Below are positions 45,660 through 55,818 of a stretch of 64,000 nucleotides of DNA, piece by piece. The stretch is from Platynereis dumerilii (lineage: Eukaryota > Annelida > Polychaeta > Phyllodocida > Nereididae). The translations under genes and the position numbers were made by a program. Each line of letters starts with the position of its first letter. Within the stretch, counting starts at the first letter, position 1. The stretch is taken from the NCBI GenBank assembly GCA_026936325.1, contig JAPTHN010000025.1, positions 5,526,001 through 5,590,000 on the forward strand. The letters are read 5' to 3'. The notes under the pieces are model-generated. The model worked only from the letters and a program-made list of their open reading frames with translations. It was not told the origin of the DNA and ran no database searches.

Positions 45660-47006
45660 TTCTTATTCTTATTCTTATTCTTATTATTATTATTATTCAG
45701 CTCAGGAAAACTGCGATTACTTCAAAACTATTACAGATATTGGTTTACAAGTGGAGGGCAATGTGTGACTCCATTGCGCGCTACTCTACACGAAATTTCA
45801 TGATCAAATTTCAAGACACTTATGAGTTATGAGGAAAATACAAAAAAAAATTCCGGCGCAGGTTTCTCAGAACCTAAGCATAACTGAGAGCTGTTGATTT
45901 TTTCTAAGATACCTTGGCAAAGTCTCCAGTGCAGAAAGGCGTCTCATGGAGATTTCATGAACACATTTCAAGATATGATTTTTTGAAAAATAGACATCCC
46001 GAAAACTGACCAAAATTTTTCTGAAAAACAGGGAAGGAATGCTCGTAGAGAGCTGAAAATAGGTAAACATACAGATGTACCACAGTATACAAATTTCACA
46101 AAGTTACGGACCGCTCGGACCAACGGTCTGTGCGCTACTGACGTCCAAAAACCCAATTTTCAAGGGGCCATATCTCGGTCCCTATTTAAGCTACAACAAA
46201 GTGTTACATATCACAAGAAAGGCCTGTTTGTCAGCTTTCCAATGATGTATAGCATGATGGTGTCAGACGCGCGGCGTAGAATCGCGTCAGACATTGAAAA
46301 TTTTATGTCACTTTTTGCGCCTACAAAAATGTTTTAGGCTAAAAAGTCAATGAAGTTCTATATGGATGTCCATGAATAATTTTTGTGGGATGCCTAGTGC
46401 ACGTCTCCGTACTGTCCCCAAAGATCAATTATCTACAACAAATGGTTTTTCCTAGAGAATTTTTTTAATTTCAAAATTGAAATGTACATTGCTCAGCTTC
46501 TGGTTGTTCAAATTTCATGAAATTAATACCCAAAGATGCGTAAAATTATGGCCTTTACTGTCCTTCAAGGGAATATACTTCTCCTGAATAGCCAATTTCA
46601 AATAAATGATTTTATATATTCAATTATAACTCATGAACTATTGTTTCAGATCACTTAAAACTGAATGTACATGTTGCTAATTTTTTGCCCTATTTTGTGG
46701 TATATGGGCATCCTCCTATCTCCAATACCTTGCTGGTAAAATAGAGCTAAAAAAATAATTCACAGATGCATGTTAGTCAGCCGTTGGGTATATACTGTCT
46801 CACTGCCACCTTTCCCAGCAGCTGACCTTGTGCCTGCCACGACATTTCATAGGCATATGCACCAGCAAGATTACACGTTCATACATGGTATGAAGAATTC
46901 ATCATGACGGCCATGAACTGGAAGGAGGGAGTAAGCAGGGCAGGGGAGACAAGGGGGGCGCGGGGGATTATCCGATATTGCCGTGCGGCAATATCAGTTA
47001 TACTAG
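45660..47006 (+). mobile_element. Family A element, headless, apparently chimeric
   Basis: The left part resembles 4060-5536 and 31192-32665 (TTTTAGGCTAAAAAGTCAATG, GATGCCTAGTGCACGTCTCC). At about 46415, in GTACTGTCCCCAAAG, it switches to the type seen at 41740 onward. The palindrome has one central change (CGTGCGG). CTAG at 47006. Confidence 0.65.
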
Positions 47007-48312
47007 TTATTATTATTATTCTTATTATTCAGCTCAGAAAAACTGCGATTACTTCAAAACTATTACAGATACTACGTTACAAGTCAAGGGTAATATGCAA
47101 CTCCATTGCGTGCTACTTCACACGAAATTTCATGATCAAATTTCATGACACTTATGAGTTATGAAGAAAATATAAAAAAAATTTCCGGCGCAGGTTTCTG
47201 AGAACCTAAGCATAACTGAGACCTGTCGATTTTTTCTAAGATACCTTGACTAAGTCTCCAGGTCTGAAAGGCGTCTTATGAAGATTTCATGAATACATTT
47301 CAAGATATGATTTTTTAAAAATTGAACATCCCGAAAATTGACTGAAATTTTTTAGAAAAACAGGGAAGGAATACTTGTAGAAAGCTGAAAATGAGTATAC
47401 TTACAGACCTACCCTAGTGTACCAACTTCCCAAAGTTACGGACCGCTCGGACAAACGGTCTCGGAGCTACGGACGCACAAAAACTCAAACTTCAAGTGGC
47501 CATATCTCGGTCCCTATCGCAGCTACAGACTAGTTTCACATATCACAAGAAAGGTCTGTTTCTCAGCTTTCCAATGATGTATAGCATTATAGTGTCAAAC
47601 GCGCGGCGTAGAATCGCGTCAGACATTGAAAATTTTATGTCATTTTTTGGGCCTATCAAAACGTTTTCCCTCAAAAAGTGTATGAAGAACTTCATGGATG
47701 TTCATCAATAATTTATGCGGGCTACCCAGGTTGGGCCTCCATATTGTGCCAAAAGGAAATTTGCCTAAATCAAATACCTTTTCCTAGAGAATTTTTTTAA
47801 TTTCAAAATTGAAACGTAAATTGCTCTGGTTATAATCGTTCAAATCTCATGAAATTAACACCAAAAAATGTGTTAAATTACGCCCTCTAGCAAGCTACAG
47901 GGATATCTTCCTCTTACCTTTAACCAATTTTACATATAACATTTTATATATTCAATTATAACTCATTCATTATTTATCAAAATCAATTAAAACTGATTCG
48001 TCATGTTCCTAATTTTTTCCTCTATTTTTGTATATAAGCACAGCTCCATAACCTGCATGGTTTGTCTACAATAACCCATTAGGGTTAGGGTTTCACCTAC
48101 CATTCACTGGAAATGTATTGCTTTGAGGGTGGTACCGCTGGGCACCAAACACAGGTCTCCATGCCAAGCGATGTCTCATTTCAATATATCAGCCTCTTCA
48201 AGAATTCATCATGAAGGCCATGAACTGGTTGAAGGGAGTAAGCAGGGCAAGGGAGACAGGGGGGCGCGGGGGATTATCCGATATTGCCGTACGGCAATAT
48301 CAGTTATACTAG
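47007..48312 (+). mobile_element. Family A element, headless
   Basis: The right two thirds nearly equal 32668-34037 and 34038-35340 (GGGCTACCCAGGTTGGGCC, TTAGGG near 48080, GAATTCATCATGAAGGCC). The left third is a different variant. CTAG at 48312. Confidence 0.7.
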
Positions 48313-48314
48313 TT

Positions 48315-49828
48315 ATAATCCCCCGCCGCTTGCGGGCGGGGGATTATATTGATATTGTTCGTTTTACTATTATTATTATTATTATTCTTATTATTATTCA
48401 GCTCAGAAAAACTGCGATTACTTCAAAACTATTACAGATACTGTTTTACAAGTCAAGGGTAATTATGCGACTCCATTGCGTGCTACTTTACACGAAATTT
48501 CATGATCAAATTTCATGACACTTATGAGTTATGAGGAAAATATAAAAAAAATTTCCGGCGCAGGTTTCTGAGAACCTAAGCATAACTGAGACCTGTTGAT
48601 TTTTTCTAAGATACCTTGACTAAGTCTTCAGGTCTGAAAGGCGTCTTGTGAAGATTTCATGAATACATTTCAAGATATGATTTTTTGAAAAATAGACATC
48701 CCGAAAACTGACAAATTTTTTTTTGAAAAACAGGGAAGGAATGCTCTTAGAAAACTGAAAATGGGTGCACTTACAGACGTACCCTAGTGTACCAACTTCA
48801 CAAAGTTACGGACTGCTCGGACCAACGGTCTTGGCGCTACGGACGCACAAAAACTCAAACTTCAAGTGGCCATATCTCAGTCCCTATTTCAGCTACAGAC
48901 TAGTTTTACATATCACAAGAAAGGTCTGTTTCTCAGCTTTCCAATGGTGCATAGCATTATAGTCTCAGGGGCACGACGTAGAATCGCGTCAGACATTGAA
49001 AATTGTATGTCACTTTTCGCACTCACAAAAGTGTTTTAGGCTAAAAAATCAATGAAGTTCTTCATGGATGGCCATGAATAATTTTTGTGGGATGCCCAGT
49101 GCACGTCTCCATACTGTCCCCAAAGGAAATCTGCCTATATTAATCAGCTTTGGCTAGAAAAATGTTTTAGTTTTATAATTGAAATGTAAATTACTCAGCT
49201 TCTACTTATTCAAATTTCATGAAATTAACACTAAAAGATGCGTAAAAATACAGGCTTTTGACTTGCATAAGGGCATTCAGCTCACACAAACACCCTATTT
49301 TACATAGACCATTTTACATATTCAATCATAACTCATGACTTACTGCTTCAAATCAGTTACAACTCATAAGTCATGTTGCTAATTTTTTGGCCTATTTTGT
49401 GGTATAAACACATCCACCTATCTCGAAAAAAAAATTCTCAAACTTTTAACAGATGCATGTGATCTGCAGTCGGGGCCATCCTGTCTCAGTGCCACCATTT
49501 ATAAGACCTAACCTTACTGTACTGTCAAAGCAGCTGAATTAGCGCATAATATACATTGTACATTGAAAGGGCATGATGCATATAAGCGTTTCACATAGGC
49601 TGCTATATTGTGTATTTGTGCAATAGACTTATTAGGGCACACAGGGACTATTGTAATGATGTGATGTGCCCTCTTGGAATCGAAGTTCATCTCCCAAAAA
49701 CCAGGCCAGGGGACTTACACAAAAATAGTGGACATGAATTTCAAAAGAAGCGTATGCAGGCCTGGGGGTAATACGGGGCCCGCGGGGGATTATCCGATAT
49801 TGCCGTACGGCAATATCAGTTATACTAG
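48315..49828 (+). mobile_element. Family A element, complete, right edge of the array
   Basis: Head with the long loop at 48315, TTA run, body and A palindrome; CTAG at 49828 (1514 bp). The 3' third is the GTACATTGAAAGGGCATG type also seen at 17982-18484. After CTAGTT the sequence changes to single-copy DNA with no further element of these families. Confidence 0.75.
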
Positions 49829-50475
49829 TTAAACTTAAAGTTATGATTATGTAAACAATGCAGATCAGTGCTCGAAATAGTTTCATCGATTGAAAACTTG
49901 AAATATTGTAATAAACAGATAAACATACTGAAACAGATTAAATTGATATTATAAGAAAACATTTTTCAAGAGTTGCTCCTGTTTGTTTTCAACTTTATCT
50001 CAGAAAATTAGAAAATTACTTTTGAAAACCCCATTTCTGGATTAAATCATGCACATTTAGTATTTGAGGGGTTTTTTCAGGACCCCCCCCCCCGGGTCTC
50101 TTGAAAAATGTATTTGAGGGGACCCTTATAGATAGCTTTTGGGGGACGGGTCAAAACCCCCTTAACCCCCCCCCCCCCTTAAATAATAAAAGCTCAGTCA
50201 AAGCTCCCAATTAATTTCTGTGAAACTCAAGCTCCAGACAAGTGAGACAACCTTAAATCGTTGATCATGAAGCTTAAATTTCAATTTTAATACATATAAA
50301 TGAGTTTGGATTTGTTTGATCTAATAAATAAATTACATATCCATTAAACTGACCAATTGGATATGCTCAGCTATGAACAGTCCACCTGCAATTCTCTTTT
50401 GACAGCAAATCCAATAAAGTACACCTGAAAAACTTCAACTATCAAGAGTCTTTTGACATGATTGTCTAATGTCTA
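49829..50475. other. Single-copy-looking spacer with C-runs
   Basis: AT-rich sequence with no gene seen. Two long C runs (about 50083-50093 and 50166-50178) flank two TATTTGAGGGG strings, which looks like a small local duplication. It is the first sequence after the transposon array. Confidence 0.5.
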
Positions 50476-51313
50476 TTAAGGTGACTCAACCGTGGTACAC
50501 TGCACATACTTCTGAGCAGCCTGGTTGCCTAGCAACATAGCGTCACCACTGCTGCAGGCCCTGAAAAAGTTGTGACGTTACCATTTTCTGCTCTCTTTTT
50601 TTTAACAGCATGGCAGCCAGTAATTTTCTATTTAAATGAGATCTAATGCAGATAGAAGCATAATTATTTTTTTATTGAATGCAGTAACACCTATTCTATG
50701 CAAATTCAAAGTTTCAGCTTCTCGTCTTTATCAAAAGAATTTTCTCAACTAATTTCAGTCCACTGTGTCTAAAATTGTCTTTATTTCTTTAAATTGACAT
50801 TGGCATAGTCATTGTACTGCAGTTAAAAAACGACTCGGTGAAATTTTTTTATTTTCGGACATTTGTTTGACAATAACCTGTTTATGATATATGCAAATTT
50901 TTTAAAAAATCTGTCTGATCGTTTTCCTAAAATTTGATTACTGCCAAAATTGATGCATGAAAAATCTGCAATTGATTAGTGTGTTAGTGCCCTTTGAGCT
51001 CTTACAGAAAGAAGTATTTTAACCATTTTCTTCAAATTTGTGGCAAATGTACTGGTTTACATCCATGGGAAGACATTTCTGACATTTTTGGGTGACAAAT
51101 GCATGTAATGCTTCATTCTGTGGTACATAACCAATAACTCAATTTATAACTATTAAGCAGTCATCAGGCCAAATATGCTGCTACCATGGCAACCAAACGA
51201 GTCGGTGAAATTTTTTTATTTTTCATTTTTGGAATGTATGGGTCCCATAGACTACCTGTGCAAAATTTTAGAAAAATCTGTATGATCAAACTACCACGCT
51301 TGAGTCACCTTAA
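50476..51313. mobile_element. TTAA-flanked inverted-repeat element, non-autonomous
   Basis: An 18-bp terminal inverted repeat, GGTGACTCAACCGTGGTA at 50480-50497 and its complement at 51292-51309 with one mismatch, is bounded on both sides by TTAA (50476-50479 and 51310-51313). A TTAA target duplication is the habit of piggyBac-type transposons. The 830-bp interior has no protein and contains a direct repeat, CTCGGTGAAATTTTTTTATT at about 50834 and a near copy at about 51201. A TA-duplicating family is possible if the outer TATTAA symmetry belongs to the element. Confidence 0.6.
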
Positions 51314-51650
51314 TAGCAGAACTTAGTAATTAAGTTTTCCTGCAAATGTTCAACATTGAGGAATCTTCAAGTGATTATATTTTAATTGCACTGGCTTAGC
51401 ATGCTTAGTCTGGCTAAGTAAAGTCATAGGCTAATTTCTACAACAAATCACCAGCTAGGAACAGTATTCAAGTGATTGTCTATCCTGCAAATCAACAATA
51501 AGGAAGAATCTTTTTATAGTGATTTTCTATTAACATGATTAATAGAAGTTGTTATAAAGTCTCCCTGCAAATTTTCAACTTCAAAAAATCTTTAATTGAT
51601 CATCCATCTGATCTATTGACAACAATTGTTATTCTGGCTTCCTGAAAATC
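51314..51650. other. Spacer, probable 3' flank of the zinc-finger gene
   Basis: AT-rich sequence between the inverted-repeat element and the last zinc-finger fragment. I see no gene and no clear repeat. It may include the 3' untranslated region of the minus-strand gene at 52130-54697. Confidence 0.4.
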
Positions 51651-52129
51651 TTAAAATGTCAACCATTTATGCTTGGTCAATCTTTTGTGGTGTATAAGGT
51701 GAGAATATTGGGCAAATGTCTTTCCACAAGCGTAGCAAGAATAACACACGCCTCCTTTATGATGTGCGGCAAAATGACCGTTCAGGTAAGATGCATCTGT
51801 GAAAATCTTTCCACACCACTCGCAGAGATGTGTCTCATGTATGACACGGACTTCCGTGTCTGTCGATCTGTCGTTGGTAAGTGAATTCTTGCAGTCGGCG
51901 GCCATCTTGTGGCCTCTATGCCACGTATGCGTTTCCAGACTATCAACCTTTTTCTGAGAAGCAGCTTTATTGGTTAACATAGGACAAACAGTTGGAGAAG
52001 ACAACGGTAGTGAGTTTAGAGGCTCATCATCCATTACATTCTCATCACTCGAAGGCAATTATAGTCCAGTTGGAAGTTCCTTTGGCGTAGTTGTTACTGC
52101 ACTTGTAACTGCAACGAGCGGCTTGCCTC
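51651..52129 (-). pseudogene. Detached C-terminal zinc-finger segment
   Basis: Read on the minus strand, this continues the gene at 52130-54697 in another frame. Its first part (GGKPLVAVTSAVTTTPKELPT) is a second copy of the repeat ending the main protein (AVKPVCGFTRPGTSTRSKLPT). Compared with that first copy, the DNA has two extra bases (ATCC became ATATCC near 52134), which shifts the frame into TAG. Further on, the leucine codon TTA of copy one is TAA here (near 52060). After the TAA come acidic/serine-rich sequence and two C2H2 fingers (CEWCGKIFTDASYLNGH and CYACGKTFAQYSHLIHH). I found no splice-site pair that joins the frames, so this is probably decayed or an assembly error. Confidence 0.6.
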
Positions 52130-54697
52130 CTAGGATATAGAAGTCACAATAGACTTTGGAAGGAGGGCACCTCTTGAAGGCAATAAACGTTCAGTTGGAA
52201 GTTTGCTTCGAGTAGATGTTCCTGGTCTCGTAAACCCACAAACAGGCTTAACAGCTGGGATAGAAGTCGCAGTTGACGGCAGAGGACGCTCATCCCTTGA
52301 AGGCAGCGAAAGGCTAGTTGAAAGTTGGTTTATCGCAACTGTTTCAGGTCTTGCAACTTGAAATATATACTGGGTCTTACCCTTAGTTGTTACTGTTTTC
52401 ATAACCTTGTGGACAGGCTTGACACTCATAATTGACTTCGGAGTGAGCTTGCCCCCTAAAGGTATCGACAGTCCAGGCTTGACGGTGGGAATGTGTCCTT
52501 CACACATATTCCTGCAGTTATACTTAGCCTTACCACATTTATTGCAGAATGAACAGAGGCCATTTGTGTGTTTCCATAAATGTTGAGTTGCATTATTAAG
52601 ACGGGCATATTTGGACCCACATAAACTGCATACATATGGGGCCTTATTGCCAGCCAAGATCTTAATGTACCTACTGAGTTGTTCTGGCAAAAAGTACTGA
52701 TTAGAGCTTCTATGGATGACCATGTGAGTTTTCAAACTTTCAGTTTTGTCAAATTTCTTTTCACAAATAAGACATGATTGACGTTTCGTTTCAGCGTGAA
52801 CTAGAAAATGTCTGATCAAATTTCCTTTATCCTGAAATCCCTGCTCACAAATGTGACAAGTAAACAATGGCCCAAACTCAGGGTGAAGATACGGTTCTTT
52901 GAGGCTGAAATGATCAAATGAGCTTAGAGCATGAATTTCTCGTTCCAAACTACTGTGAGACTCTTCTGTGTCACATGTTTCCTTGCAATTGCCCTTTGTT
53001 AATTTCTCCTTTCCACACATAAAACAAGAATAGCTATCTCCATGTTTTTGCAAATGTTTAGTGACAGTACTGAGGTAGGAATACTTTGTGCCACATAAAC
53101 TGCAAACATACATGGGCCACTCATGTCCAGTGTAAATCTTGATATGTCTACAGAGTTCTTCCGGCAGGAAGTATTTCTCAGGGCCTCGTTCGGTAACCAT
53201 GTGTCTCTTCAAATCTTCAATATCTTCAAATTTCTGTTCACAAATCAGACATGCCTGGAGTTTACCTTCACTGTGGGTTGTTCGATGCTTCACCAAATTT
53301 CCTTTTTGCTGAAATCCTTGGTCACATATATCACAAGTGTATAAATCACCATAATAATAATTCTGAGGAGAATTCAGGTGTAACTGATGAGACAAAATGA
53401 AAGAGTTATGCGCTTCTAGATCTTTATGAATCGGAGTCTCGATACTTGAAGTTCTACTAACAGTCTCCTGGATTTCGTCAACAGGAACTCGACTGATGCA
53501 CTGATCTAAGGAATCGATACTTATCAATTTATGATCAGTCTTTAAGTGATCCTCCATTCGAATTTGCACTTTGCAAGTGTGTGTGCAAAACCTACAGACG
53601 TGTATCAAACCAAGAGGTGGACAAAATTTCTCGTGTGTATTCCGATGAGCCAGAATTCTGAATTCTTTACCACAAAAATTGCAATAGCAATGATTCGCAT
53701 TACGGTTATGCTGGCTGTTTTTATGCTTTGTCAGATAAGATTGTCTCTTGAATAGTTTGCCACAATTTTTGCACATGTAATGCATAGCATGATGATCGAG
53801 AAGGTCCAGTTCATCAGCAAATGTCACTTTGCACAAGTAACAGGTGAAGGTGGGAGTTATATTCACGGGTGCAATGAAGTCAGGAGAGTCAACAGCAGGT
53901 GCACTAATGTCAGGAGAGTCAACAGCAGGTGCAACATCAGGAGAGTCAGCAGCAGGTGCAATAACACCAGGAGAGTCAACAGCAGGTGCAATAACACCAG
54001 GAGAGTCAACAGCAGGTACAATAACACCAGGAGAGTCAACAGCAGGTGCAATAATGTCAGGAGAATCAACAGCAGGTGCAATAAGGTCAGGAGAGTTAAC
54101 AGCAGGTGCAACAAACTCAGGAGTGTCCACATGAGCAATCAAGTCAGACTTCAAAGCACAAACAAATTTGGCCTCAGGAGTAACAACATTAGAGCTACAC
54201 TTTAAAGACGCAGTAGGTTCAGATTTAACTGTTCCAAGAAAATATTCAAATTCCCCGGATTTGTTTGACTCAGAAGAGACTGGTTCTGACTTAAAGGAAC
54301 AGATTGAGGCAATATCTGATTTGTACTCATCAAGAACGTAATCATAATTCAAATGTATTATGTCGGTCTTTAGTTCACATTTTATAACATCCCTTGGAGT
54401 ATTATCCGGCAGAAAGCAAATAGATTTGGCAGTTTTTGGCTTGCAATCGAATACTGTAGAATCCCGCGTACCCTCATCAACTTGGGAACAATCACCAGAT
54501 TCAAGTTTAGTCCGTTTTGGTTCCCTTTCAAAACTTCCTCCGCACATCAGTTTCCTCTTCCTTTTCAAATTAACACTGACCACTTCACAGTCTTCATTTC
54601 CCACATCATGAATAACAGACTTTTTTCTTTCATCAACTGTGTTTGTATCCATGTTAGTGCTGTTAACGATGGCGTCATCTGACGTTCCTGTCTCCAT
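52130..54697 (-). CDS. Multi-C2H2 zinc-finger protein, 855 residues
   Basis: Probable nuclear DNA-binding protein; target unknown. ATG at 54697 is the first after an in-frame TGA. Residues 43-65 hold basic nuclear-localisation-like strings (LKRKRKL, PKRTK). IKCE (105), FKSEP (135) and VKSEP (157) fit the SUMO-site pattern. Residues 191-280 are nine copies of a 10-residue repeat (DSPDIIAPAV type). Fingers: C286/C289/H302/H306; C309/C312/H325/H330; C339/C342/H355/C359; C368/C371/H384/H389. Two four-unit modules follow at 455-575 and 614-732. Each is finger, finger, a long linker with LPEx-L-IKI, finger, then a cysteine-only knuckle (C-x2-C-x9-C-x3-C at 558-575 and 715-732). Finger six (C483/C486/H499) lacks its last histidine. 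The tail repeats KLPT...LPS motifs and ends early relative to the fingers at 51651-52058. Single large exon. Confidence 0.85.
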   Translation of the reverse strand: METGTSDDAIVNSTNMDTNTVDERKKSVIHDVGNEDCEVVSVNLKRKRKLMCGGSFEREPKRTKLESGDCSQVDEGTRDSTVFDCKPKTAKSICFLPDNTPRDVIKCELKTDIIHLNYDYVLDEYKSDIASICSFKSEPVSSESNKSGEFEYFLGTVKSEPTASLKCSSNVVTPEAKFVCALKSDLIAHVDTPEFVAPAVNSPDLIAPAVDSPDIIAPAVDSPGVIVPAVDSPGVIAPAVDSPGVIAPAADSPDVAPAVDSPDISAPAVDSPDFIAPVNITPTFTCYLCKVTFADELDLLDHHAMHYMCKNCGKLFKRQSYLTKHKNSQHNRNANHCYCNFCGKEFRILAHRNTHEKFCPPLGLIHVCRFCTHTCKVQIRMEDHLKTDHKLISIDSLDQCISRVPVDEIQETVSRTSSIETPIHKDLEAHNSFILSHQLHLNSPQNYYYGDLYTCDICDQGFQQKGNLVKHRTTHSEGKLQACLICEQKFEDIEDLKRHMVTERGPEKYFLPEELCRHIKIYTGHEWPMYVCSLCGTKYSYLSTVTKHLQKHGDSYSCFMCGKEKLTKGNCKETCDTEESHSSLEREIHALSSFDHFSLKEPYLHPEFGPLFTCHICEQGFQDKGNLIRHFLVHAETKRQSCLICEKKFDKTESLKTHMVIHRSSNQYFLPEQLSRYIKILAGNKAPYVCSLCGSKYARLNNATQHLWKHTNGLCSFCNKCGKAKYNCRNMCEGHIPTVKPGLSIPLGGKLTPKSIMSVKPVHKVMKTVTTKGKTQYIFQVARPETVAINQLSTSLSLPSRDERPLPSTATSIPAVKPVCGFTRPGTSTRSKLPTERLLPSRGALLPKSIVTSIS
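53858..54127 (-). repeat. 30-bp in-frame coding minisatellite
   Basis: Nine 30-bp units inside the zinc-finger gene encode the ten-residue repeat DSP(D/G)(I/V)IAPAV. One unit lacks a codon. Changes between units are mostly conservative and the frame is kept throughout, which suggests selection for an extended acidic/proline spacer. Open frames on the plus strand here are shadows of the period. Confidence 0.85.
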
Positions 54698-54819
54698 TGC
54701 AGTTCAGAATTTAGTGAGGTCCAATTCCGCACTGTTTCAATACCAGCCATTGCTGACATCCATTTTCATCACTGGAATTATGGCGCATGTCAACGCGAAT
54801 ATATGACATTTTTTGGCAC

Positions 54820-55818
54820 CTGAAATTGGAAGAATAAGAAATTTGAGTGAATTAATCTGTTGTTATGTCTGATTGAGATAATGCATTCTCCATTGATCTA
54901 CAAGTTCATCGAATATGATTATCTCTGCATGAAATCTTGTTGACGGTCAACAGTTGACCAGTATATATATATCAAGAATTAGGAAAAACGGGAAAGGGAA
55001 GGAAGCAGACTCCATGAGTCCCTATTTTTCCGATGACACAAAGTGACAGAGGGACTCCAGATATTGGATTGTCCAAAAATGTTTACTGTTTGGTTACATA
55101 ACATTTAATTGTTACTGGTTATTTTCCAAATATCTTAACTGACTGGTTACATAACTTTTCATAAACATTAGTTATTGTTTTGGGTTTTATGTCCTAAAAC
55201 ACCTTGTGTAATTAATTACAAATACTTGTTATGTCACTTTGTTTGGTTTCTCCTATTGTCACATAACAACTTGCAGTTGGGACTGTCAACTTAAAATTAT
55301 AAACAATTACATAGTTATCCAATAATTTAAAAATTCCAACACTTTAAAGAAAAGAATTTTGTTTGAAGTTCATTCTGCCATATCATACCCATTTGAATGC
55401 TGCTTGTGCTCATTCGCATGGCAAATTCCCGGAGACTGCGATGCAATGCTTGCAGGGCCTAATACATAAAGCAGTCTCATGGAGACTGGGAAGGAAGCAA
55501 GATAATCAATGCCATTAAGTCTCAAAATTATCTACCCTATTACCTAGGGATGCTCTGAACTGAATAGAAACCACAACAACAATATACATGGTTCACAAGT
55601 TCAATGTGACACAATTATTACCATAGGCGTACGGGACAGGCGTTTCGCGGGGGGGGCTGTTGCTATTTTGCCCTGAAATTTTAACATGGCACGGATGTGA
55701 CTAGGGCAGTGGATCTGCCCTGATTGGTCGGGATTTGCCCTGATATATGCCATTTGCCCTGATGCCAGGGGGGGGGGGCTGTATGCCTATACAACTTGAT
55801 TTACTATTATCAACTTAC
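54820..55818 (-). other. Predicted 5'-UTR intron of the zinc-finger gene
   Basis: Minus strand: donor CAG|GTAAGTTG (exon ends 55819) is a near-perfect consensus. The acceptor TTCTTATTCTTCCAATTTCAG|G (exon resumes 54819) has a pyrimidine tract. The intron is 999 nt. It contains a small inverted-repeat element at 55623-55790 and a TATATATATA stretch near 54961, and no other gene was seen. Confidence 0.6.
55623..55790. repeat. Small inverted-repeat (MITE-like) element with G-runs
   Basis: ATAGGCGTAC at 55623-55632 is mirrored by GTATGCCTAT at 55781-55790 with one mismatch. The interior contains two long G runs (about 55650 and 55769) and repeated GCCCTGA strings. No clear target duplication is visible. 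Confidence 0.45.

Noticed and set aside
1-49828. Simple satellite DNA with a monomer of about 1.3-1.5 kb
   Set aside because: Four different families alternate, have distinct ends and are nested; some tandem duplication exists but a single monomer does not explain the array.
53780-54205. Plus-strand open frames rich in ARRVNSRCNN or GESTAGAI
   Set aside because: Shadows of the 30-bp coding repeat of the minus-strand zinc-finger gene.
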